DNA from: DATDAH01 sp036525535 | Lineage (GTDB): Bacteria > Actinomycetota > Acidimicrobiia > Acidimicrobiales > DATDAH01 | Reading direction: 5' to 3' | DNA length: 11,665 nucleotides | NCBI GenBank assembly: GCA_036525535.1 | Contig: DATDAH010000013.1 | Coordinates: forward strand, 1-11,665 | Part shown: positions 4,958-11,665 of the stretch, in pieces | Position numbering within the stretch: position 1 is the stretch's first letter | Layout: every line of letters starts with the position of its first letter | Translations under genes and position numbers: made by a program | Notes under the pieces: model-generated | What the model was told of the DNA's origin: nothing | Database searches by the model: none | Seen by the model: only the letters and a program-made list of their open reading frames with translations

Positions 4958-7504
4958 TCAACGCCGCCCCACGGGGACGCGCTGGTCGCTGCTCCGCAGG
5001 CGGACCACGGCGGTCAGGCCCCCGCCGGGCGTGTCCTCCAAGACGATCTCGCCGCCCATGGCGTCCAGGAAGCCACGGGCGATGGCCAGGCCGAGGCCCA
5101 CGCCGGTGCCGTGATCGGTCGTGCGCTGGAATGGCTCGAAGAGCTGGTCGCGATCGTGGGGGTCGACGCCGGGCCCCTGGTCGACGACGCGGACGTCGAT
5201 CCCCTCGGGGACCTCGCCCGCCTCCACCCGCACCGGCGTGTCCAGCGGGGCCAGCTTCAGGGCGTTGTCGACCAGGTTGGCGATGACCCGCTCGAGCAGG
5301 GCCCGGTCCGCCACGACAGGAGGAAGGTCCTCGGCCACGTCGACCATCACGCGCTCGGCCCGGGGCCCGAGCCCGGCGAGGGCGGTGAGGACCACGCCGT
5401 CGATGGTGACCGTCCCGAGCTGGGTCCGCACCGCCCCGGACTGCAGCCGACTCATGTCGAGCAGGTTCTCGACCAGGTTGTCGAGGCGGTCGGCCTCCTC
5501 TTCGATGGTGCGTTGGAACTCGGCCACCTGCTCCGGCGTCCAGGTGATGCCCCGCTGGCGCAGGCTGCTGATCGATGCCTTGATGCCGGCCAGCGGTGTG
5601 CGCAGGTCGTGGGAGACGGCCTGCAGCAGGGCCCCCCGGAGGTCGTTGGCCGCAGCCAACTCCGAGGCTCGGCCGGCCTGGGCCTGGAGCCGACGGGCCT
5701 CCACGGCAGTGGCCAGCTGCCCGGCCAGGGCCGACAGCACGCCTTCGTCGGCCGCCTGCAGCGGGCGTCCCGACAGGGTCAGCACCAGATCGGGGCCGAT
5801 GTCCCGGGTCACGTCGGCCGCTCGGGGCTCGACCGGGGGCGGGCCGCCGGCCGTGGCCTCGACCAGCCAGCGGCCGTCGGTGCCCGGGACGGGCTCCCGG
5901 CGGAACAGAGCGGCGTTGCGCATGCCGAAGGTGGTGCGTAGGTGGGCGACGAGGCCGGGCAGGGCCTCGGCCTCCGCCAGCGAGCCGGCCAGAGCGGCCA
6001 TGGCTTCGGCCTCCGCGCGGCTGCGGCCGGCCTGCAGCCGGGTGCGGCCCAGCCGGTCGACGAGCACGGCCACCAGGCCGGCGGCGAGCAGGTAGACGAC
6101 GAGGGAGACCACCACCTCCGTGTTGCCGATCTTCAGGTCGTAAAGGGGCTCGGTGAAGTAGTAGTCGGCGAGCAGGAAGCCCCCGACGACGGTGGCCAGC
6201 GCGGGGAACGCCCCGCCCACGAGGGCCACGGTCATGCCCAGGCCGAGGTAGAGGAGCAGCACGGTGGGCAGGTGGACGTCCTGACGCAGGTTGGCCAGCG
6301 CCACCGTCATCAGGGGGAGGCCGGCCCCCGCCAGGCCCCACCCCCACGCTTGGCGGGCGGGGGACACCGGGGTCAGGACCCGACGGCGGAGGGGCAGGGC
6401 CTGTCGCTCTTCCTCGGTGCTCTCGGCGGAGATGACGTGGACGTCGATGGGCCCGGCCCGGGCGATCACCCGGCTGATGATCGAGCCCTGGGTGAGGCGC
6501 TGCAGCCGGCTCCGGCGGCTGGCCCCGAGCACGATCTGGGTGGCGTTCTCGGCCCGGGCGACGTCGATCAGGGCGACGGACACGTCGGAGGCCACGACCT
6601 CCCGGAACTCGCCCCCGAGCTCCTCCAGGAGTCGGCGCTGCGCCTGGACCAGATCGCCCGCCGCCGACGTCAGGCCGCTGTCGGCGGTCACGTGGACCCC
6701 GATCATCTCACCATGTGTGCGCTGGGCGATGCGGGACGCCCGCCGGATCAGGTGCTCGGTCCCCGGGGCCCCGGTGACGGCGACGAGGACCCGCTCCCGC
6801 AGCTCCCAGGGGTCGGTGATGCCGTGGCGGTCGCGGTACTCCTCGAGGGCGTCGTCGACCCGGTCGGCCACCCACAGCAGCGCCAGCTCCCGCAGCGCCC
6901 CCAGGTTCCCCGCCCGGAAGTAGTTGCCCAGGGCGGCATCGATCTTCTCGGGGGCGTAGATGTTGCCGTGGGCCATTCGTCGGCGGAGAGCCTCAGGGGT
7001 CATGTCCACCAGCTCCACCTGCTCGGCGGACCGCACGACGTGATCGGGCACCGTCTCCCGCTGGCGGACCCCGGTGATGCGCTCGACGACGTCGTTCAGC
7101 GACTCGAGGTGCTGGATGTTCACCGTGGAGACGACGTCGATGCCCTCGGCCAGCAGCGCTTCGACGTCCTCCCACCGCTTCTCGTGACGGCTGCCGGGGA
7201 CGTTGGTGTGGGCCAGCTCGTCGACCAACGCGATCTCCGGCCGCCGGGCGAGGACCGCCGCCAGATCCATCTCCTCGAAGTCGGCACCTTGATGGACCAG
7301 CCGGCGCCGGGGGACGACCTCGAGGTCACCGAGCTGCTCGGCGGTCTTCGCTCGGCCGTGGCTCACGGCGTAGGCCACGACCACGTCGCTGCCCCGTTCC
7401 CGGCGGCGTCGCCCCTCGTTGAGCATGGCGAAGGTCTTGCCTACGCCGGGCGCTGCGCCCAGGTAGATGCGCAGGGAGCCCCGTCGGCCCGCAGGTGCGG
7501 CCAT
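4958..7504 (-). CDS. kdpD: KdpD, sensor histidine kinase for K+ limitation/osmotic stress
   Basis: This 848-residue membrane histidine kinase phosphorylates KdpE and is slightly shorter than E. coli KdpD (894). Domains in order from the ATG: the KdpD N-terminal domain (about 10-215) with Walker A GAAPGVGKT at 16-24 and ALVDELAHTN near 92-101; a universal-stress-protein-like domain (about 237-359); a DUF4118 four-helix membrane region (about 387-482); an arginine-containing segment and GAF-like region (about 487-600); and the kinase core. The H-box VSHDLRTPL has H632. The N-box is NLVDNALKLA (about 743-752), G1 DQGPGVDP (about 775-782), and the F-box LFEPFQR precedes G2 GTGVGLGLA (about 799-807). 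ATG at 7504 is chosen because GGAA precedes it; a GTG at 7513 would add three residues and lacks any ribosome binding site. It begins 25 bases after kdpC. The domain is complete, with no frameshift. Confidence 0.95.
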   Translation of the reverse strand: MAAPAGRRGSLRIYLGAAPGVGKTFAMLNEGRRRRERGSDVVVAYAVSHGRAKTAEQLGDLEVVPRRRLVHQGADFEEMDLAAVLARRPEIALVDELAHTNVPGSRHEKRWEDVEALLAEGIDVVSTVNIQHLESLNDVVERITGVRQRETVPDHVVRSAEQVELVDMTPEALRRRMAHGNIYAPEKIDAALGNYFRAGNLGALRELALLWVADRVDDALEEYRDRHGITDPWELRERVLVAVTGAPGTEHLIRRASRIAQRTHGEMIGVHVTADSGLTSAAGDLVQAQRRLLEELGGEFREVVASDVSVALIDVARAENATQIVLGASRRSRLQRLTQGSIISRVIARAGPIDVHVISAESTEEERQALPLRRRVLTPVSPARQAWGWGLAGAGLPLMTVALANLRQDVHLPTVLLLYLGLGMTVALVGGAFPALATVVGGFLLADYYFTEPLYDLKIGNTEVVVSLVVYLLAAGLVAVLVDRLGRTRLQAGRSRAEAEAMAALAGSLAEAEALPGLVAHLRTTFGMRNAALFRREPVPGTDGRWLVEATAGGPPPVEPRAADVTRDIGPDLVLTLSGRPLQAADEGVLSALAGQLATAVEARRLQAQAGRASELAAANDLRGALLQAVSHDLRTPLAGIKASISSLRQRGITWTPEQVAEFQRTIEEEADRLDNLVENLLDMSRLQSGAVRTQLGTVTIDGVVLTALAGLGPRAERVMVDVAEDLPPVVADRALLERVIANLVDNALKLAPLDTPVRVEAGEVPEGIDVRVVDQGPGVDPHDRDQLFEPFQRTTDHGTGVGLGLAIARGFLDAMGGEIVLEDTPGGGLTAVVRLRSSDQRVPVGRR

Positions 7505-7529
7505 CGGTTCCACGCTACGGGAGCCGGCC

Positions 7530-8144
7530 TCAGGCGGCCGCGTCGAGGGCGAGGTTGAGCCGGAGGACGTTCACGCCCGGCTCGCCGAGGAAGCCGAGGG
7601 ACCGATCGTCGGTGTGGGCCTGGATGAGGGCGAGGACGGTGGCCAGGTCCAGGCCCCGTTCGTCGGCCACCCGCGGGGCCTGCAGCTCGGCGTTGGCGAT
7701 CGAGATGTGGGGGTCCACGCCGGAGCCGGACGACGTCACGGCATCGACGGGCACGGGGGTGTCGGCGGCGAGACCGTTCGCTTCCCGGTACGCGTCGGCG
7801 GCGTGGGTCACGGCGGTGAGCAGGTCCGGGTTGGTCGGGCCCAGGTTGGAGGCACCGGAAGCGATCTGGCTCGGGTCGTCCGGGTCGCCGCCGCGGGTCC
7901 CGCTGGCGGCCGCGCCCGCGGCCGAGGGCCGGCCGTGGAAGTACTGCGGGCGGGTGAAGGCCTGGCCGAGCAGCGAGGAGCCCACTGGTTCGCCGCCCTG
8001 CTCCACCAGAGAGCCGTCGGCTTCGGCTTCGAAGGCGACCTGGGCCAGCAGGGTGACGGCCAGGGGGTAGAGGACGCCGGTCAGGACGGTGAGGACGAGC
8101 GCGGCCCGCAGGCCGGCCAGGAGCTGTTGGCGGACGCCGGTCAC
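7530..8144 (-). CDS. kdpC: KdpC, stabilising subunit of the KdpFABC K+-ATPase
   Basis: KdpC is the single-span subunit that holds the KdpA-KdpB complex together and is proposed to raise its ATP affinity. The 204-residue protein has a short cytoplasmic N-terminus, one transmembrane helix at about 12-36 (ALVLTVLTGVLYPLAVTLLA) and an extracytoplasmic domain. Family motifs include GSSLLGQAFTRPQYFHGRPSAAG (55-77), SGASNLGPTNPDL (96-108), VTSSGSGVDPHIS (136-148) and the C-terminal GEPGVNVLRLNLAL (187-200). E. coli has a tryptophan where this protein has H70 in the YFHGR motif, which I regard as ordinary variation. The start is a GTG whose bases overlap the kdpB TGA (GTGA, four bases), so translation is probably coupled to KdpB, suiting a fixed subunit ratio. 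Length is close to the family norm of about 190-200. Confidence 0.95.
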   Translation of the reverse strand: MTGVRQQLLAGLRAALVLTVLTGVLYPLAVTLLAQVAFEAEADGSLVEQGGEPVGSSLLGQAFTRPQYFHGRPSAAGAAASGTRGGDPDDPSQIASGASNLGPTNPDLLTAVTHAADAYREANGLAADTPVPVDAVTSSGSGVDPHISIANAELQAPRVADERGLDLATVLALIQAHTDDRSLGFLGEPGVNVLRLNLALDAAA

Positions 8145-10171
8145 GAGACGCCGATCGCGGTGAGGAGGACGTCGATGGCCTTGATCCCCATGAACGGGGC
8201 GACGAGGCCGCCGACGCCGTAGACGAGCAGGTTGCGACGCAGGATCGCAGCCGCGCCGAGGGCCCGGAAGCGCACGCCCCGCAGAGCCAGGGGGATGAGG
8301 GCCACGATGATCAGGGCGTTGAAGATGACCGCGGCCAGGATCGCGGAGCGGGAGGACGCCAGGCCCATGACGTTGAGCGTGTCGAGCTGAGGGAAGACCC
8401 CCACGAACATCGCCGGGATGATGGCGAAGTACTTGGCCACGTCGTTGGCGATCGAGAAGGTGGTCAACGAGCCCCGGGTGATGAGCAGCTGCTTGCCGAT
8501 CTCGACGACCTCGATGAGCTTGGTCGGATTCGAGTCGAGGTCGACCATGTTCCCGGCCTCCTTGGCGGCCTGGGTCCCGGTGTTCATGGCCACGCCCACA
8601 TCGGCTTGGGCCAGGGCGGGGGCGTCGTTGGTGCCGTCACCGGTCATCGCCACCATGCGCCCGCCCCGCTGCTCGGAACGGATCAGGGCCATCTTGTCCT
8701 CGGGCGTGGCCTCGGCCAGGAAGTCGTCCACCCCGGCCTCCCGGGCGATGGCGGCGGCGGTCAGGGGGTTGTCGCCGGTGATCATCACCGTCCGGATGCC
8801 GAGAGCTCGGAGCTCGTCGAAGCGCTCGCCCATGCCCTGCTTCACGACGTCCTTGAGGTGGACGACGCCGAGGACCTCGTTGTCCTCGGCCACCACGAGC
8901 GGCGTGCCCCCGCCGGTGGCGACGCCCTCCACGATGGCGTCGAGGGCGGCGGGTACGGCTCCGCCGTTGTCTGTGACCCAGCGGCGGACAGAGTCGGTGG
9001 CCCCCTTTCGCACCGAGGTCCCGTCGAGGTCCAACCCGCTCATGCGGGTCTGGGCGGTGAAGGGAACGAGGACGGCGTCCCTGAGGTCGCGCTCCCGGAT
9101 ACCGAAACGGTCCTTGGCCAGGACGACGATGGACCGACCCTCCGGGGTCTCGTCGGCCAGGCTGGCGAACTGGGCGGCCGAGGCCAGGTGGACGGGCTCT
9201 ACGCCCGGGACCGGAAGGAACTCTGCGGCCTGACGGTTGCCCAGGGTGATGGTGCCGGTCTTGTCCAAGAGCAGCGTTGAGCAGTCGCCGGCGGCCTCGA
9301 CGGCCCGACCGGACATGGCCAGGACGTTGTGTTGCACCAGGCGGTCCATGCCGGCGATGCCGATGGCCGACAGCAGGGCCCCGATGGTGGTCGGGATCAG
9401 GCAGACCAGTAGGGCGACCAACACGATGATGTCCTGCTTGGCCCCGGAGTAGACGGCGAAGGGCTGCAGGGTGACGGTGGCGAGCAGGAACACCAGGGTC
9501 AGCCCGGCCAGCAGGATGTTCAGGGCGATCTCGTTCGGGGTCTTCTGACGCTCGGCCCCCTCGACGAGGCTGATCATGCGGTCGAGAAACGTCTCGCCCG
9601 GCCGAGCCGTGATCCGGACGATGATGCGATCCGACAGCACCGTGGTCCCACCGGTCACCGCCGACCGGTCGCCGCCGGACTCGCGGATGACGGGGGCTGA
9701 CTCACCGGTGATGGCCGACTCGTCGACCGACGCGATGCCCTCGACGATCTCACCGTCGGACGGGATCATCTCACCCGCCGACACCTCGACGAGGTCGTCC
9801 ACCTGCAGAAGGGAAGACGCGACCTCTTCCGTGGCACCACCGGTGCGGCGCCGGGCGGTCGTCTCGGTTCGGGCCTTGCGCAGGGTGTCGGCCTGCGCCT
9901 TGCCCCTGCCCTCGGCCACGGCCTCCGCGAAGTTGGCGAAGAGCACGGTGAACCAGAGCCAGGCGGCTACGAGACCGGCGAACAAGTTCTCGTCGCCGCT
10001 GCTCTCACCCAGGTCTCGGAAGAAGAGGATCGTCGTGAGCACACTGCCCACCAGGACGACGAACATGACCGGGTTCCTGGCCATGTACCGAGGGTCCAGC
10101 TTGCGGAAGCTGTCCACGGCGGCGGAGCGCAGGATCGCTGCATCGAGGAGGGATCTCTTCTCGGTCGCCAT
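8141..10171 (-). CDS. kdpB: KdpB, P-type ATPase catalytic subunit of the K+ pump
   Basis: KdpB hydrolyses ATP and drives K+ transport through the KdpABC complex. It is 676 residues long, as usual for the family. Visible signatures: the actuator-domain SDGEIVEG and VDESAITGESAPVIRE (138-163, TGES at 155-158), the phosphorylation motif DKTGTIT with D303, the nucleotide-domain FTAQTRMSGL and RKGA (371-391), MITGDNPLTA (463-472), and the hinge motif TGDGTNDAPAL (510-520). The late membrane helix FSIANDVAKYFAIIP (572-586) keeps D577 and K580, equivalent to the charge pair that couples ATP hydrolysis to transport in E. coli KdpB. S158 in TGES corresponds to the serine whose phosphorylation inhibits the E. 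coli pump in high K+. The ATG is preceded by GAGGAG six bases upstream, which overlaps the kdpA stop. All catalytic residues are intact. Confidence 0.97.
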   Translation of the reverse strand: MATEKRSLLDAAILRSAAVDSFRKLDPRYMARNPVMFVVLVGSVLTTILFFRDLGESSGDENLFAGLVAAWLWFTVLFANFAEAVAEGRGKAQADTLRKARTETTARRRTGGATEEVASSLLQVDDLVEVSAGEMIPSDGEIVEGIASVDESAITGESAPVIRESGGDRSAVTGGTTVLSDRIIVRITARPGETFLDRMISLVEGAERQKTPNEIALNILLAGLTLVFLLATVTLQPFAVYSGAKQDIIVLVALLVCLIPTTIGALLSAIGIAGMDRLVQHNVLAMSGRAVEAAGDCSTLLLDKTGTITLGNRQAAEFLPVPGVEPVHLASAAQFASLADETPEGRSIVVLAKDRFGIRERDLRDAVLVPFTAQTRMSGLDLDGTSVRKGATDSVRRWVTDNGGAVPAALDAIVEGVATGGGTPLVVAEDNEVLGVVHLKDVVKQGMGERFDELRALGIRTVMITGDNPLTAAAIAREAGVDDFLAEATPEDKMALIRSEQRGGRMVAMTGDGTNDAPALAQADVGVAMNTGTQAAKEAGNMVDLDSNPTKLIEVVEIGKQLLITRGSLTTFSIANDVAKYFAIIPAMFVGVFPQLDTLNVMGLASSRSAILAAVIFNALIIVALIPLALRGVRFRALGAAAILRRNLLVYGVGGLVAPFMGIKAIDVLLTAIGVS

Positions 10172-10177
10172 CGCTCG

Positions 10178-10183
10178 CTCCTC
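10178..10183 (-). promoter_or_regulatory. Ribosome binding site for kdpB overlapping the kdpA stop
   Basis: On the minus strand the kdpA stop and the ribosome binding site are interleaved as TGAGGAG, with the ATG six bases further on. Ribosomes terminating on kdpA would be positioned over the kdpB start, and the site fixes the ATG at 10171 as the kdpB start. Confidence 0.7.
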
Positions 10184-11665
10184 AGAGGCCCAGTTGCTCG
10201 ACGACGGGGCCGAGCGAGAGGACCGGGAAGTAGGTCAGGCCCACCACGATCAGCACGACCCCGACGAGGAGCGTGGCGAACAACGGGGTCCCGGTGGGGA
10301 AGGTGCCGGCCGACACGGGGACCCGGGGCTTGCGGGCCAGGGCCCCGGCGATGGCCAAGGCAGGAACGATGAGCAGGAACCGGCCGGCGAGCATGCAGAG
10401 GCCGAGGGTCGAGTTGTACCAGTCGGTGTTCCCGGTCAGTCCGCCGAAGGCCGAGCCGTTGTTGTTGGCCGCCGACGTGAAGGCGTAGGTCACCTCGGTG
10501 AGACCGTGGGGTCCCGTGTTCAAGATCGACGATTGGGAGCTGTCCATCACCACAGAGATCCCGGTGAAGGTCAGGACCACGATGGGCACGATGAGGATGT
10601 AGAGCACCACCAGCTTCATCTCGGCCGCCTGGATCTTCTTGCCCAGGTACTCCGGCGTGCGCCCCACCATCAGGCCGGCGATGAACACGCCGAGGATGGC
10701 GAAGATCAGCATCCCGTAGAGCCCGGCTCCCACCCCGCCCGGGCTGACCTCGCCCAGCATGATGTTGACGAGGGGGACGGCGCCGCCGCCGGGGGTGAAG
10801 CTGTCGTGCGCCGAATTGACCGCACCGGTGGAGGTGCCGGTCGTCGCCGCCGCGAACAACCCGGAACCGGAAGGCCCGAAGCGGACCTCCTTGCCCTCGG
10901 CGTTGCCTCCCGCTTGGTCGTCGTTGACGACCTGGGACACCTCCCTGGCGTCCAGCGCGGGGTTGCCGTCCGCCTCGAAGGCCATGGCGATCCCCGCGCT
11001 GGCCAGCCAGAGGGCGAGCATGGCGGCGAGGACGGCCATCCCCTGGCGCTTGTCCCCGGCCATCCGGCCGAAGGCGACGGCCAGCGAGAAGGGAATGAGC
11101 AGCAGCAGGTAGATCTCGAGGAGGTTGGTGAAGCCGTTGGGATTGGCGAGGGGGTGGGCCGAGTTGGCGTTGAGATAGCCCCCGCCGTTGGTTCCCAGCT
11201 CCTTGATGGCCTCCTGGCTGGCCGCCGGCCCGCCGGGGATCACTTGGGCCGCGCCTTCGACGGTGGTCACCGTGTCGAAGCCACCGAGGTTCTGGACTAC
11301 GCCCTGGCTGACCAGCACGATGGCGGTCACGAAGGCGATGGGGAGCAGGACCCAGATCGTGCCCCGGACGAGGTCGACCCAGAAGTTGCCGATGGTGTCC
11401 GACCGGCGGCGCACGAGCCCCCGGATGAGGGCAACGGCCACGGCGAGGCCAACGGCGGCCGAGACGAAGTTCTGGACCGCGAGGCCCACCATCTGGGTGA
11501 GGTGGCTCATGGTGTTCTCGGCGGCGTAGTTCTGCCAGTTGGTGTTGGTGACGAAGCTCGCGGCCGTGTTGAACGAGAGCGCCGACGGAACCCCTGCCAC
11601 ATCGGTCGGGTTCAGGGGCAACACATCCTGCAGGCGCTGCAGCAGAAAGAGACCGAGAACCGAAA
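10182..11665 (-). CDS. kdpA: KdpA, K+-channel-like subunit of the K+ pump (N-terminus beyond window)
   Basis: KdpA binds and selects extracellular K+ for the KdpFABC pump. The frame stays open to the right edge (about 493 visible residues). Residues just inside the edge, FLLQRLQDVLPLNP, match family sequence about 70 residues into KdpA, so the GTG at 11624 is internal rather than the true start. Numbering from that codon, pore and filter motifs are intact: TNTNWQNY at 26-33, ELGTNGGGYLNANSAHP at 142-158, TGAVNSAHDSFTPGGG at 266-281, and YAFTSAANNNGSAFGGL at 380-396. Q31, equivalent to E. coli Q116 (where mutation lowers affinity), is retained, fitting high affinity. Hydrophobic helices alternate with these loops. 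It ends 10 bases before kdpB. A kdpF gene and the promoter would lie just outside the window. Confidence 0.96.
   Translation of the reverse strand, partial: SVLGLFLLQRLQDVLPLNPTDVAGVPSALSFNTAASFVTNTNWQNYAAENTMSHLTQMVGLAVQNFVSAAVGLAVAVALIRGLVRRRSDTIGNFWVDLVRGTIWVLLPIAFVTAIVLVSQGVVQNLGGFDTVTTVEGAAQVIPGGPAASQEAIKELGTNGGGYLNANSAHPLANPNGFTNLLEIYLLLLIPFSLAVAFGRMAGDKRQGMAVLAAMLALWLASAGIAMAFEADGNPALDAREVSQVVNDDQAGGNAEGKEVRFGPSGSGLFAAATTGTSTGAVNSAHDSFTPGGGAVPLVNIMLGEVSPGGVGAGLYGMLIFAILGVFIAGLMVGRTPEYLGKKIQAAEMKLVVLYILIVPIVVLTFTGISVVMDSSQSSILNTGPHGLTEVTYAFTSAANNNGSAFGGLTGNTDWYNSTLGLCMLAGRFLLIVPALAIAGALARKPRVPVSAGTFPTGTPLFATLLVGVVLIVVGLTYFPVLSLGPVVEQLGL

Noticed and set aside
2110..5286. A 1058-codon plus-strand open frame antisense to kup, kdpE and part of kdpD
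   Set aside because: It mirrors the codon bias of the genes opposite; its translation is low-complexity and rich in Gly, Asp, His and Gln, with no recognisable domain. The opposing frames have unmistakable protein families.
5942..7558. A 538-codon plus-strand open frame antisense to kdpD
   Set aside because: It is low-complexity, with no domain, and lies opposite intact KdpD N-terminal, USP-like and membrane domains.
11622..11624. GTG as the kdpA start codon
   Set aside because: The frame stays open to the window edge and the upstream residues match KdpA, so the gene is cut by the edge rather than starting here.

Overview
The window is about 11.7 kb of very GC-rich, densely coding DNA. Its gene families (a DUF3618 protein, a phage-holin-3-like membrane protein, an actinobacterial-looking KdpABC and KdpDE), GC-rich third codon positions and frequent GTG starts point to a high-GC actinobacterium. 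The sequence alone does not fix the genus. No gene-free stretch exceeds 100 bases, and I see no tRNA, rRNA, CRISPR array, insertion sequence or prophage.

Positions 1-2287 (plus strand) hold four genes packed head to tail with overlapping ends: the C-terminus of a membrane-anchored, proline-tailed protein cut by the window edge; a small two-helix holin-like (PF07332-type) protein; a DUF3618 protein; and a YihY/BrkB-type polytopic membrane protein. Every internal junction overlaps and has a Shine-Dalgarno sequence inside the preceding gene, so this looks like one translationally coupled envelope or stress cassette of poorly understood function.

Positions 2284-11665 (minus strand) hold potassium uptake. 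Reading along the minus strand: kdpA (N-terminus beyond the window), kdpB, kdpC, kdpD and kdpE, followed after 72 bases by kup. KdpABC is the high-affinity K+-pumping P-type ATPase, KdpD/KdpE the two-component system that normally switches it on under K+ limitation or osmotic stress, and Kup a second, secondary-active K+ transporter. Catalytic and selectivity motifs are intact in all of them. The kdp genes are separated by 10, -4, 25 and 1 bases, so they are almost certainly one transcript. The kdp promoter and any kdpF lie beyond the right edge.

The two blocks converge, and the stop codons of yihY and kup are the two strands of the same CTAG palindrome (2284-2287), so there is no intergenic terminator. 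The most interesting unexplained signal is a perfect tandem repeat, TGTCAGGT twice with an 11-bp period (4257-4275), straddling the kdpE stop and lying just upstream of kup. Its geometry fits an OmpR-family response-regulator site and suggests that KdpE or a related regulator could control kup separately. I see no clearly new biological system; the window is a well-preserved K+ homeostasis locus beside an under-characterised actinobacterial envelope cassette.
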